64,000 nt of DNA from Clavibacter sp. B3I6 (GCF_030816895.1 NZ_JAUSYL010000001.1:1550001-1614000); one strand, 5' to 3'. Positions 43,629 through 51,667 are shown, counted from the first letter of the stretch. Notes: generated from the sequence alone by a model not told the origin. A program made the numbers and translations.

Positions 43629-44447
43629 ATGAGTCGAGCGGAGCGCACGGGGATCTGGCTGTGCGCTTCGCTGGTCCTCGGGCTGCCCGCGCTCGTGGGG
43701 CTCGGGATCTGGGCGACGTCACCTCCGCCTGTCGTGACGACCGTGGTGCGGGCGGACGGGACCGAGGAGCGCGTCGAGTGGCGTGAGCACCCCGGGCACG
43801 CGGAGTGGAGCGCCGCCGAGACGCTGACGACCCCTCCGATCGATGAGGCGATCACCACGCAGGAGTCGATGGTGCGGGAGGTGACGGACCAGCTGGGTTC
43901 TCGGTTCGGGATGTCCTGGTCCCTGGGCCCGGATCCGACTCAGAGGGAGTCGATCACGTTCGCGACCGAGAACGGATGGGGCGGGCCCTCCATGCTCCGC
44001 GGAGTCAACCTGCCGACGTGGCAGTCGGATGCCGTGCCGGGCACCTGGACCGGCAAGCAGGAGGCGATGCGGATCATCAGCGACGTGCTGACCGCGCACG
44101 GCTGGTCCGAGCCGTACCTCGATCAGGAGCGGTGGCCGGAGGCTCCCGAGGACCTCGTCGAGATGTACGGCGGCTCGCGACCGGAGGACCAGGTGCTGGT
44201 GACGGGAGGAGCGGAGGGTCCCGGAAGCCAGTGGATGTCCTTCTCGTTCCAGGACATGTCCCGGGACGACGCCGAGGGCACGTTCGCCAAGCGGTACGAA
44301 GGGGCCGCCGACTACGGCTGGGAGCAGGACTCGATCACGATCTCCTTCGGAGCCAGCGGGCTCCTGCCCGCGGGAGAGCGCGCGGAGTTCGAACGCCGCG
44401 TGGCGCCCTTCGCCGGGCTGCCTCAACCGGACGCCCTCGAGGACTAG
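43629..44447 (+). CDS. Membrane-anchored exported protein, unknown function
   Basis: A 272-residue protein with one N-terminal helix (TGIWLCASLVLGLPALVGLGIWA) and a long extracytoplasmic domain. No cysteine in a lipobox position. The domain has an alpha/beta layout: IDEAITTQESMVREVTDQL, then W-rich strands (MSWSLGPDP, WMSFSFQDMS) and DSITISFGASGLLPAGERAEFERRV. Resembles mycobacterial Lpp-type secreted proteins only loosely. The ATG at 43629 has no strong ribosome site. Confidence 0.7.
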   Translation: MSRAERTGIWLCASLVLGLPALVGLGIWATSPPPVVTTVVRADGTEERVEWREHPGHAEWSAAETLTTPPIDEAITTQESMVREVTDQLGSRFGMSWSLGPDPTQRESITFATENGWGGPSMLRGVNLPTWQSDAVPGTWTGKQEAMRIISDVLTAHGWSEPYLDQERWPEAPEDLVEMYGGSRPEDQVLVTGGAEGPGSQWMSFSFQDMSRDDAEGTFAKRYEGAADYGWEQDSITISFGASGLLPAGERAEFERRVAPFAGLPQPDALED

Positions 44448-44458
44448 AACCGCAGTCC

Positions 44459-44484
44459 GTCCGGTGAGGGGACCGGTCACCTGT
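44459..44484. repeat. Palindromic repeat, degenerate copy 2
   Basis: GTCCGGTGAGGGGACC, then GGTCACC, with an inserted TG before the terminal TCCGG. It matches the repeat at 55879 closely in its left half. It sits between the 43.6 kb gene and the phosphoribosyltransferase gene. Confidence 0.5.
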
Positions 44485-44516
44485 CCGGTGCGCGCGCCCG
44501 CCGCTACGGTGGCGGC

Positions 44517-45056
44517 ATGGTCGATCCCGCGCTGCAGCTTGTCGGCCGCCGACACGTCCTCGAGCGCTTCCGATGGATCGACGGCGACGCTGACACCTGG
44601 ACGATGCTGCGCGAACCGGCCGCGCTGCGTGCCGTCGTGAATGCATTGGCCGACCTGATGGCCGACCAGGAGCTCGACGTGATCGTCGGCATCGAGGCGA
44701 GGGGCTTCGTGCTCGGACCGGCGGTCGCGATCGCCCTCGGGATCGGGTTCTCCCCCATCCGCAAGCACGGTGCGAAGTTCCCCGGCGATGTGGTCCGACA
44801 CCAGAGCACGCCGGACTACCGCGGACGCACCCAGGTCTTCGCAGCACGACGAGACCACTTCTCGGCAGGCCTCCGGGTCGGCTTGATCGACGACTGGATC
44901 GAGACCGGGAGCCAGGCCGTGGCAGCGCAGCACCTGATCACGACCGCCGGCGCGGAGCTGGCCGCCGTCGCGGTGATCATCGACGAGGCGGGCGAGGACG
45001 CGCGGCGCGTCCTGCCGCCCATCCGATCGATCGTGACCGCGGCCGAACTCCCCTGA
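44517..45056 (+). CDS. Adenine-phosphoribosyltransferase-like protein
   Basis: A 179-residue type I phosphoribosyltransferase. The APT-type motif IVGIEARGFVLGPAVAIALG and the PRPP loop VGLIDDWIETGSQA are present; the usual loop is DDLLATGGT, so the purine-side residues differ. It could salvage a base or act on a related nucleoside. No partner genes nearby. TACGGT ends six bases before the ATG, suggesting a leaderless message. Confidence 0.85.
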   Translation: MVDPALQLVGRRHVLERFRWIDGDADTWTMLREPAALRAVVNALADLMADQELDVIVGIEARGFVLGPAVAIALGIGFSPIRKHGAKFPGDVVRHQSTPDYRGRTQVFAARRDHFSAGLRVGLIDDWIETGSQAVAAQHLITTAGAELAAVAVIIDEAGEDARRVLPPIRSIVTAAELP

Positions 45057-45133
45057 CGAGCCGACCCGGATCACGGTCCTGACGCGTCTCCACAGGGGTG
45101 GCTTCTCGACCGCTGCCCGAAGCTGGTCAGTGC

Positions 45134-45361
45134 CTAGAAGCGTGAGGCCGAGCCCCTCGTGCCCGAGTGCTTCCGGCGAAGCGAGCGCGTGAGGAGAGAC
45201 CCGCCGATGAGGACGAAAGCTCCGCCCGCGACGAACCCCAGGACCCGTTGCTCCGGGTGCATGACGCCGTAGACGATGGCCACGATCCCAGCGACGAGGA
45301 AGTAGAAGTACCGGGAGCGCATGAACGATCCAGACGCATCTGCGTCCTCGGACTTGCTCAT
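45134..45361 (-). CDS. Small two-helix membrane protein, paralogue of 40.9 kb gene
   Basis: A 75-residue protein. After MSKSEDADASGSFMRSRYF it repeats the paralogue's core: VAGIVAIVYGVMHPEQRVLG and FVAGGAFVLIGGSLLTRSLRRK, with two transmembrane helices and a basic tail. The pair are oriented the same way 4.1 kb apart. Function unknown. Confidence 0.72.
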   Translation of the reverse strand: MSKSEDADASGSFMRSRYFYFLVAGIVAIVYGVMHPEQRVLGFVAGGAFVLIGGSLLTRSLRRKHSGTRGSASRF

Positions 45362-45498
45362 GGCACCAGCCTTGCACGCCGACTGTCGGCGAGCGAGGAC
45401 AGGTACGCCCCCTGGCTCCCGACGTCCCGGCCGCGCTTGCGGATACTGGGGCGCCCGAAGACGTGTCTCGAGAGGGGACCCCTGCTGGCGTCGCTACC

Positions 45499-45726
45499 TC
45501 AGCGCTTCTGTCGCCGTGCGTCTTCGAGGCGCATACGTCGAGCGAGCCGTACCCACAGGATGACTTGGCCGGTGACCACGAGCACCCAACCGATGACCGG
45601 CAATGCTTTCGTCTCGGACACGAAGAACGCCGCGACGAAGCAGCCGATGGCGATGGCGCTGAGGGTGAGACCGACGACGTCGACGAGCGCGAAGTGGAGG
45701 ACGCCTTTGCGGCGCGGCGACGACAT
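45499..45726 (-). CDS. Small two-helix membrane protein, hypothetical
   Basis: A 75-residue protein if it starts at the ATG at 45726 (MSSPRRKGVLHFALVDVVG); a longer frame exists with a non-membrane, glycine-rich extension. Two hydrophobic helices (LTLSAIAIGCFVAAFFV and VIGWVLVVTGQVILWVRLA) and an Arg-rich C-terminus. Family unknown. Confidence 0.6.
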   Translation of the reverse strand: MSSPRRKGVLHFALVDVVGLTLSAIAIGCFVAAFFVSETKALPVIGWVLVVTGQVILWVRLARRMRLEDARRQKR

Positions 45727-45810
45727 GAAGTCAGCTTCGCGCTGGATGGGCTCACCTCCGCCGCCCAGCAGGGGATCCCCACCCGCACGCTGACTGCCCC
45801 TCACAGCGCC

Positions 45811-46086
45811 TCAGCGGTCGGAGTCTCGGCCCTCGCGCTTCGCGCGAGCTCGATGAGCCACGCCCAGACCCGCCAGTCCGAGGCCGGATGCCACCGCGCC
45901 TGCCCCCATGCCCCAGACAGGCACTTCCAAATCGCCGAGCACTCCCCTCGTGCTCACCGCGTCCGGCCCCGCAGCAATGGCGATGACGAGCCCGATGGCA
46001 GCCATGACCGACCCGAAGACGATGAGATGCACGGGAGACTTCGGCGGCGGCGATCGGAACGGGTTGACGGGATCCACGGGGCACAC
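45811..46086 (-). CDS. Small two-helix membrane protein, hypothetical
   Basis: A 91-residue protein, MCPVDPVNPFRSPPPKSPVH, with helices at about 20-40 and 56-78 and a basic tail (RARAKREGRDSDR). Follows the usual pattern of the region: small membrane gene, minus strand. Family unknown. Confidence 0.6.
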   Translation of the reverse strand: MCPVDPVNPFRSPPPKSPVHLIVFGSVMAAIGLVIAIAAGPDAVSTRGVLGDLEVPVWGMGAGAVASGLGLAGLGVAHRARAKREGRDSDR

Positions 46087-46119
46087 GCTACGGGTTCGCC
46101 GGCGGCGACCATCTTTTGT

Positions 46120-46153
46120 GAGTGTCCGGACCGGGATGACTTACCGGACACTC
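46120..46153. repeat. Palindromic repeat, copy 3, 10-base perfect arms
   Basis: GAGTGTCCGG (46120-46129) and CCGGACACTC (46144-46153) with 14 bases between. The inner unit from GTCCGG to CCGGAC is 26 bases, the same as in copies at 50886, 53359 and 55879. Lies between two minus-strand genes and may also act as a terminator. Confidence 0.7.
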
Positions 46154-46211
46154 AACGCCAGCCGATGCCGGGCGGCCTCCGTGCGGCTGAGCCGCCGCCT
46201 CCGACCGTCGG

Positions 46212-46649
46212 TCAGCGCACGTCGGACGAGAGCCGGATGCCATGTGCGAAGAACGTCTCACCAGTGCATTCGTCGGGCTGACCGGATATGCGCTCCGGGC
46301 GGTATGCGCCACCCAGGTCGACGGGGTCGCCGAGGGCGAAGCTCCTCTCGCCGACGGTCAGGGTCCGCCCGTCCCAGCTCGCAGGGCGCGCCACAGCGAG
46401 GGGGTGCCCTCCGGCGCGGACGCACCCGTCCTCGAACGACAGCAGGCCCTCGCCCCCGAGGAGGGACGCGGCGTAGCTGCCGTCGGCGGCCCGCGTCATC
46501 TCGAAGGTCAGTAGACCGTCGTCGTAGCTCATCTCGGGTGTCGACGTCCCGGCTGGTGTGCGGGCTGCCGTACCCGCGCAGCCGGACAGAGCGAGCACGA
46601 GCACGAGCTCGCTGGCGGCAGCGGCAGGGTGCAGGTGCGTCGTCCTCAT
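46212..46649 (-). CDS. Small lipoprotein, paralogue of the one at 43.0 kb
   Basis: A 145-residue lipoprotein with lipobox LSGC (Cys24). Shares MSYDDGLLTFEMTRAADGSY, LSFEDGCVRAGG, PASWDGRTLTVGERSFALGD and ISGQPDECTGETFFAHG with the plus-strand gene at 42963. The inverted arrangement of the pair suggests duplication with rearrangement. Function unknown. Confidence 0.78.
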   Translation of the reverse strand: MRTTHLHPAAAASELVLVLALSGCAGTAARTPAGTSTPEMSYDDGLLTFEMTRAADGSYAASLLGGEGLLSFEDGCVRAGGHPLAVARPASWDGRTLTVGERSFALGDPVDLGGAYRPERISGQPDECTGETFFAHGIRLSSDVR

Positions 46650-47162
46650 CGAGTCCTCGGGCTCAGCGGTCTCGAGTCGCGAGACGCTGCATCGTCGATC
46701 GTCGGAGCCATCCGGTGACGAGCCGTCCGATCTTCTCGTCGGCACGAGACCTGCCGACACCCACCGACGGCACCCCCAGTCGTGGGAGCCACGATCCAGC
46801 GTCCGGTAGAGGATCCCGCGCCGTACCACTCGGCTTCCGGGCACGCGATCCTCAGGCGAGCCGTGGTGCTGCCACCGGCGCTCTGACACCCTCCACACAT
46901 GCACATCACCGACGACATCGAGCGCGGCACTTGGCTGGCGCACCGGATGGACGAGCTCGGGCGGTGGCGACGATGAGGTTCGCGGCACAGGTGTCGGCGC
47001 AACCGGTGACCACCGCCACATTCACGGGCTAGTCTTCGACCACGCTCCCAGACCCCGGGTACCTGCACGATCACGTTCGAAGACCCGCGATCATGACTTC
47101 CTCTCGACCACCCATGCGCGTCACGGTGGCTCTGGCATTTCATGACCCGAAGGGCGCAGCTC
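46650..47162. other. 513-base gap with one degenerate repeat and one gene fragment
   Basis: I find no intact gene here. From 46801 the left half of the palindromic repeat is recognisable (GTCCGGTAGAGGATCCC), with a decayed right half. At 46899-46976 there is a 25-codon fragment described separately. The rest shows no coding pattern I can support. Confidence 0.55.
46899..46976 (+). pseudogene. Possible N-terminal fragment of a conserved actinobacterial protein
   Basis: A short frame, MHITDDIERGTWLAHRMDELGRWRR read in two pieces (MHITDDIERGTWL and AHRMDELGRWRR), with no ribosome site. The start resembles conserved hypothetical proteins beginning ITDDI-x-G-x-WL that run for hundreds of residues. 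Too short to be sure; chance is possible. Confidence 0.25.
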
Positions 47163-47513
47163 ATGTCCCGTACGATCCACCTCCCGGTGTTCGAGCACCT
47201 CATCAACCGCGTGGCCGTCGATGCGGCGATCACGCACAACTTCAACATCGCGGGTGCGCGGCGCGGGTTGTCGCCGTTGGCGTGGCGGCTGGGGTCGATC
47301 GATGAGGGCATCCACTTCTTCGGCCATGCCGATGCGTACTCGGTCGATCTGCGCTGGGACATCGTGGAGGCGTGGCTCGTGGACCTCGGTCTCGCGGACG
47401 AGTTCGAGTACGGCGATGAGCCGATCCGCCGAGCGGGACCGGACATGATGTGGACCGGCGCGGTCGATGGAGTCACGGTGCAGCTCTCGTTCCCGGCGTC
47501 GACCAGGTTCTGA
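47163..47513 (+). CDS. Conserved hypothetical protein, soluble
   Basis: A 116-residue protein, MSRTIHLPVFEHLINRVAVD, with an alternation of helices and strands and many aromatic residues (IHFFGHADAYSVDLRWDIVEAWLVDLGLADEF). No signal peptide or membrane helix. GAAGGGC lies about eight bases before the ATG at 47163; an ATG 7 codons upstream is possible. No family recognised. Confidence 0.6.
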   Translation: MSRTIHLPVFEHLINRVAVDAAITHNFNIAGARRGLSPLAWRLGSIDEGIHFFGHADAYSVDLRWDIVEAWLVDLGLADEFEYGDEPIRRAGPDMMWTGAVDGVTVQLSFPASTRF

Positions 47514-47606
47514 GCCGCTCCCGCGCTCCAGGTGCGTGGCGATGGCTCTCTGCCCGCTGCCGCATCCGTCCGGGCAGCCATCCCCTCCCGGACAGCTGCG
47601 CTGAGC

Positions 47607-47715
47607 TCAGACTCGCTGCGTGGCGGTGCTGATCGTCGGCAGGTTGATGGTGTCGCCGTCCCAGGAGAGGTCGCCGTCTTCGGCGACTTCGCAGGCCTCG
47701 AAGCATCGACGAGCA
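47607..47715 (-). pseudogene. Possible C-terminal fragment of a lost gene
   Basis: Read on the minus strand, the last about 34 codons before a TGA give CFEACEVAEDGDLSWDGDTI then NLPTISTATQRV, a balanced composition that looks like the end of a small soluble protein. The frame loses sense upstream of about 47715, exactly where the plus-strand DinB-like sequence begins. I read this as a fragment joined by rearrangement. Confidence 0.3.
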
Positions 47716-47758
47716 CGGCAGGATCGAACCGGACGTCGCCGGCGACGAGTGGGCCACC

Positions 47759-48235
47759 GTGACCGGCTTCCTCGACTACCAGCGAGCCACGTTCGCCTGG
47801 AAGATCGCAGGCCTCGAAACGGACCAGCTGTGCCGGCCGCTTCCACCGTCGACCATGACCCTCGCCGGACTGATGAAGCACCTCGCGTACGTCGAGGACG
47901 ACTGGTTCGGCGGCTGCCTGCTCGGTGAGCCCCGTCGGGAACCGTGGGCATCGGTGGACTGGGCAGCCACTCCCGATTGGGAGTGGGACTCCGCGATCGG
48001 GCAGGACCCGGCTGAGCTGTACGCCCTCTGGGAGGGCGCCGTGATGCGAGCGCGGTCCGTCGCCCGCACCGCCTACGAGACGGGTGGGATGGGCCAGAAG
48101 GCGGTCAGGGTGTGGCGCGATGGACGCTCACCCAGCCTGCGGTGGATCCTCACGCACCTGATCGAGGAGTACTCCCGCCACAACGGCCACGCCGATCTCC
48201 TCCGCGAGGCCGCCGACGGGCAGGTCGGCGAGTAG
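47759..48235 (+). CDS. DinB superfamily (DUF664) protein, N-terminus possibly lost
   Basis: 158 residues from a GTG. Four-helix-bundle protein with metal-ligand histidines in GLMKHLAYVEDDW and ILTHLIEEYSRHNGHADLLRE. Relatives of this subgroup usually start about 20-25 residues earlier with EP-x-x-AGDE-x-AT before LDYQRAT. That very sequence (IDEHGRIEPDVAGDEWAT) is present in frame upstream, but no start codon serves it, so the GTG at 47759 may be a rescue start of a 5'-damaged gene. The relatives often act as thiol-dependent transferases; substrate here unknown. Confidence 0.78.
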   Translation: MTGFLDYQRATFAWKIAGLETDQLCRPLPPSTMTLAGLMKHLAYVEDDWFGGCLLGEPRREPWASVDWAATPDWEWDSAIGQDPAELYALWEGAVMRARSVARTAYETGGMGQKAVRVWRDGRSPSLRWILTHLIEEYSRHNGHADLLREAADGQVGE

Positions 48236-48638
48236 GCCCTGACCGACTACCCGGTGCTGAGGCGTGTCCGCTGATCGTGCCGAGAGGGCACGACACCAGC
48301 CGTCATCGTGCTGCGGGCGTCGGGGAGGATGAGGAGGAGGGGCCGGCGGGCTCGTCTCGGGGATGACGAGCCCGCCATCGGCGGGGTCTGGGCCGACTGC
48401 ATCAGGCACGTGCGCTTCCCGGAACCCTCGGGGTGTCCCGGAAGCAGATCGCGACGCCACCGCGACCACGGCCCGGGTAAGCCCTGGTCCGGATGCGTCT
48501 CCTCTGCTCGACCACACCGTCGAACCGATAAACCATAAGAGCGCACACGAGATACGACCAGGGTCACGGCTGCCCTTTCAAGGCCCCGTAATGACCCTTC
48601 CACCGGTCGCTCGCGGCGGACGCGATCGCGCTCGAGTG
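48236..48638. other. About 400-base gap, no gene seen
   Basis: Neither strand shows a frame with sensible composition or start signals. A short AT-rich patch near 48525-48545 (CCGATAAACCATAAGAGC) may hold a promoter for the gene that follows. A weak trace of the palindromic repeat may start near 48245. Confidence 0.5.
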
Positions 48639-48926
48639 GTGAAACCGCACGACCCTCATCTCAGCACCATGTTCAGCAGCCTCGCCGCCTCCGACGTGGT
48701 CGAGGTCCTCGACGGGCTCGTCCCCGCCGGCACCGCCCTCACCTCCGCGACCGCGGGCGGCATGGTCCTCGCCGACAGGGACGGTGAGCTCCACGTCGTC
48801 GCCTCCACCCACCGAATGGGTATCTCCGTCGACGCCGCCTTCGCCGTCCTGCGGCAGCAAGCCCGCAGCACCGACCAGCGCATCCACGACGTCGTCTCAC
48901 GGGTCGTGCAGCCGCGGACCGCGTGA
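48639..48926 (+). pseudogene. Internally deleted GAF-ANTAR regulator
   Basis: The open frame gives about 95 residues from the GTG at 48639 (48591 and 48669 are other starts). Residues to VVAST (SDVVEVLDGLVPAGTALTSA, TAGGMVLADRDGELHVVAST) match the first strands of a GAF domain. Directly after, HRMGISVDAAFAVLRQQARS and TDQRIHDVVSRVVQ match the last two helices of an ANTAR RNA-binding domain. The about 130-150 residues that should lie between are missing, in frame. The GAF pocket and first ANTAR helix are gone, so antitermination is unlikely to work. Confidence 0.65.
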
Positions 48927-49220
48927 ACCGGGAGGCGCCGAGGATCGCGCCCCGCTCTCACGGAGCAGGACCTCTCCGGCACAGCCGACGCGCCACCCGC
49001 GTTCCGTTCGCACCGGCGACGGCCAGCGGTCGAAGTCAAGGGGTGCGAACCATCTTCGTCGGCGTCCCTAGGCTCGCGTCACGCCCTCCATCACCTGATC
49101 TCGCATCCGTCATCGGATCCCGCACCCGTCTGTGACGCGTCACGACGACTCGTCGGAGATCGCGCGAGGTGCCGACTCGTGGATCACGCCCACGGGGCCG
49201 AGACCGACAAGGAGCCGCCC

Positions 49221-49544
49221 GTGGGCCACCTCATCTACGACTCCAGCACCCGCATGGAGCTGGAGGACCGCGCCCTCGCGCACCTCCAGGTCGTCATCAC
49301 CAGCAAGCTCCGCCGCCACGAGAGCTTCACGTTCTCGTGGAGGAACCCGCCCACCGAAGGCGACGGACGCCGGACACTCTGGATCGCACCGGAGGTCCCG
49401 CTCGAGTTCGTCTTCGCCGGCAGTCGTCCCCCGGCGATCAACGAGGCGTGGTTGACGTCGCTCATGCTGGCCGCCAACAGCACGGCCGGCCTGCACCTCA
49501 CCCGCGAGCCCGAGCGACGGACCTCAGACCTCGAGACCGGCTAG
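49221..49544 (+). CDS. DUF7882-type small protein of Microbacteriaceae
   Basis: A 107-residue protein, GTG start with AAGGAG at proper distance: MGHLIYDSSTRMELEDRALA, HLQVVITSKLRRHESFTFSW, LWIAPEVPLEFVFAGSRPPA and INEAWLTSLMLAANSTAGL. This family is common in Microbacteriaceae genomes, often in several copies and sometimes mis-annotated as DNA ligase related. Cytoplasmic; function unknown. Confidence 0.8.
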   Translation: MGHLIYDSSTRMELEDRALAHLQVVITSKLRRHESFTFSWRNPPTEGDGRRTLWIAPEVPLEFVFAGSRPPAINEAWLTSLMLAANSTAGLHLTREPERRTSDLETG

Positions 49545-49598
49545 CACGCAGCGCTTCCGGGCCGCAGCGCCGGCATGCGTGATGGCCGATCCGGCTCG

Positions 49599-49946
49599 TC
49601 AGGCGTGCAGGTCCCACTCGGCGACGTCATCACACGAGTGCCTGGGTGCATCTTCCGGCTGGATGTCGGCTGGTCGTTGCCGGCGCGCGATGTCTGCGCG
49701 CACGCGTTCGACGAGCTCCGCGTTGTCCGGCTCCGGCAGAGTCGAGGTGGTCGTCTCCGCCATCAACGGCACACCGCCACCCAGGAGGAACGTCGCCACC
49801 ACCTCATCACCGTCACCGCTGATCGCCCGTACGTCCAACGCCTCCCCATCCCCGTCGGATGAGAGCTGCGCGGCGTACTCGAGCAGCACATCCGCCATCT
49901 CGTCACCGACCAACAGCGTCTTCTCCGCGTACGTCACATGCTTCAT
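49599..49946 (-). CDS. Conserved Microbacteriaceae protein (MKHVTYAEK family)
   Basis: A 115-residue acidic soluble protein: MKHVTYAEKTLLVGDEMADV, LLEYAAQLSSDGDGEALDVR, DEVVATFLLGGGVPLMAET and LPEPDNAELVERVRADIARR. I know near copies as a conserved hypothetical in this bacterial family. Role unknown. Often found near DUF7882 genes, as here. Confidence 0.78.
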   Translation of the reverse strand: MKHVTYAEKTLLVGDEMADVLLEYAAQLSSDGDGEALDVRAISGDGDEVVATFLLGGGVPLMAETTTSTLPEPDNAELVERVRADIARRQRPADIQPEDAPRHSCDDVAEWDLHA

Positions 49947-50038
49947 GCCCAGACCGTACGAGGCACCTCGCGCGTCGCCTACGGCCTTGACTCCCCTGCC
50001 GCGCGTCGGTTAGCGGAGCCCGCCACCTCAAGACGTCG

Positions 50039-50305
50039 TCACAGCTCGAGCAGGGGGTAGTCGATGACCGGGGGGTGCGCTTCCCACTCCGCGAGCTCCT
50101 CCTCGGTACGGTCCTGGATCTCGAACCGCACACCCAGACGCTGCGTGACCAGCACCGACACACGGCCGTGCCCGATCGTGTCGAAGTGCACGAACGACGC
50201 GCTCCTCGCCGCAGCCTCGACGATCTCCGCCTGCAACGCGTCCACGTCCTGCGCGTCATCGAGGTAGAACGTCTGGCTGTCGATCTGCAGCCTGGTGATC
50301 TTCAT
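50039..50305 (-). CDS. Conserved small protein, hypothetical
   Basis: An 88-residue soluble protein: MKITRLQIDSQTFYLDDAQD, ALQAEIVEAAARSASFVHFD, VSVLVTQRLGVRFEIQDR and WEAHPPVIDYPLLEL. The pattern of three beta strands and one helix suggests a compact domain. Related sequences occur in Microbacteriaceae next to the MKHVTYAEK family. GGAAGACCTCTC precedes the ATG at 50305. Confidence 0.7.
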   Translation of the reverse strand: MKITRLQIDSQTFYLDDAQDVDALQAEIVEAAARSASFVHFDTIGHGRVSVLVTQRLGVRFEIQDRTEEELAEWEAHPPVIDYPLLEL

Positions 50306-50499
50306 GAGAGGTCTTCCGGATCGGTCGTGCGTGGTGGGATCCACGTCGACATCCGGAGTGCTGGAGGGGATATGAAAGCCATGAGGCACTGCCAACGATA
50401 GGTCGCGCCCCCGACAGGCGCGCCCCCTTGCCAACCGCAGGACTTCGTGCAGTGCCTCCACGGAGGATTACTACCCGGACACGCGACCACGCTCCAGCC

Positions 50500-50800
50500 G
50501 TGACCTCCGCCGCCGGCATCGTGTTCGTCGACATCGTCGACATCGACGGCACGCTGGTGCCGGCAGGTTCCCGCAGCAGCTACCTGGCCGCCCACCTCGG
50601 CGATCGGTCGGAGCCCGACGCCGCAGAGGACCGATCAGCCGATGCGCCGCCGTCGGAGACAGTAGATCCGACATCCCGCTCTTCGAGGCCGTGACCGCAT
50701 CGCTCTCGCTGAACGCCGGCGCCGCCGCCCGAGCCGCAGCCACCCACTCGATCGACGCGACCGACCTCCGCGAGATCCTGCCGTGGCTCGAGAGCTGGCA
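50500..50800 (+). pseudogene. Broken HAD-superfamily phosphatase gene
   Basis: From the GTG at 50500 the frame encodes the HAD motif I region (AGIVFVDIVDIDGTLVPAGS, RSSYLAAHLGD); DIVDID is a 3-residue duplication compared with the usual FVDIDGTL. In a different frame from about 50650 come motif IV and the tail: VGDSRSDIPLFEAVTASLSL, AARAAATHSIDATDLREILP, WLESW. About 120-150 residues between them are missing and the halves are out of frame, so no full phosphatase can be made. Confidence 0.75.
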
Positions 50801-50883
50801 CAGCACGACGACGTGGGCTCGACCGACCGACACTGCCAGCTCAGCTGGTTGCGCGACCTCGGGCGCATCGATGCGGGCTCCGC

Positions 50884-50913
50884 GTGTCCGGTAGGGGCTC
50901 CCCATCCGGACAC
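50884..50913. repeat. Palindromic repeat, copy 4
   Basis: GTGTCCGG (50884-50891), 14 bases containing TAGGGGCTCCCCAT, CCGGACAC (50906-50913). It lies after the HAD fragment and before the convergent TetR gene. A right half-copy (CTACCCGGAC) also stands at 50471, just before the HAD fragment. Confidence 0.7.
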
Positions 50914-50993
50914 CCGACCAGCGCTCGCGCCGTCGCGACCGGAAGGGGCCGTGGGAGCGTTCCACGCCCGAAGGGCCCCGGCTGGCGGCGACC

Positions 50994-51593
50994 TCAGTGA
51001 CATATGCGGACAAGCGCCCCGGACACCAGGGTCTGCACGAGTTCGTCGGCGTCGTACCGGGCGTCGCCGGCGGCTCCGATGCAGAGGTTGCCGACGCCCT
51101 TCAAGAGGCTGTACCCGTCGACGCCCCGCTCATCTCCGGCGGATCCGACTTCTGCCCGAGCAGCGTCGAGGAGCGCACCGCACACGGGCACGAGCCGGTC
51201 GACGAAGTACGCGTGGAGCGCATCGGACCCAGCGCTGTCACCGTGCAGCGCGGCAGCGAGGCCGTGCTTCGTCACCAGGAAGTCGACGAACAGGGACATC
51301 CACGTGCGCAGCGCCGCCTCCGCGGTCGCGCTCTCCTCCATGAACCGAGGGCCTGCCTCCGCACAGGCCTCCACCTGATGGCGATACACCGCCACGACCA
51401 ACTCCGCTCGCGTCGGGAAGTGACGGTAGATCGTGCCCATCCCCACTTCGGCCTCAGCCGCGATCTCCCGGACGGGGGCATCCACACCGGAGCGCACGAA
51501 CACCGCCGCGGCCGCATCCAGCAGCGCCTGCTGGCTCCGTCGAGGTCGCCCGGCCCGCGCGGGAGACACCCGCTCCCCCTGCGTCTCGGCCAT
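50994..51593 (-). CDS. TetR family regulator beside an alpha/beta hydrolase
   Basis: A 199-residue repressor. The DNA-binding region reads RRSQQALLDAAAAVFVRSGVDAPVREIAAEAEVGMGTIYRHFPTRAELV in family-typical order, followed by a helical effector domain (TWMSLFVDFLVTKHGLAAAL). Start at the ATG at 51593 after GAGGATCC. Divergent from the hydrolase, with two palindromic operators between them, so it probably represses both. Confidence 0.92.
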   Translation of the reverse strand: MAETQGERVSPARAGRPRRSQQALLDAAAAVFVRSGVDAPVREIAAEAEVGMGTIYRHFPTRAELVVAVYRHQVEACAEAGPRFMEESATAEAALRTWMSLFVDFLVTKHGLAAALHGDSAGSDALHAYFVDRLVPVCGALLDAARAEVGSAGDERGVDGYSLLKGVGNLCIGAAGDARYDADELVQTLVSGALVRICH

Positions 51594-51623
51594 GGATCCT
51601 CCTCGTGCGCGGGTAGCGCTTGC

Positions 51624-51667
51624 ATTACGGAGCACTGCTCCGTAATGTTGCGGAGCGGCGCTCCGAT
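51624..51667. promoter_or_regulatory. Tandem TetR operators
   Basis: Two palindromes 25 bases apart. The first has perfect 11-base arms, ATTACGGAGCA (51624-51634) and TGCTCCGTAAT (51636-51646). The second has perfect 7-base arms, CGGAGCG (51651-51657) and CGCTCCG (51659-51665). Both share the core CGGAGC-N3-GCTCCG. They fill the divergent gap between the TetR and hydrolase genes. Confidence 0.8.

Noticed and set aside
48247..48603. Minus-strand frame of 118 codons in the gap before the GAF-ANTAR remnant
   Set aside because: Arg/Ser/Pro-rich, no start signal, no recognisable motif; composition like shadow frames elsewhere.
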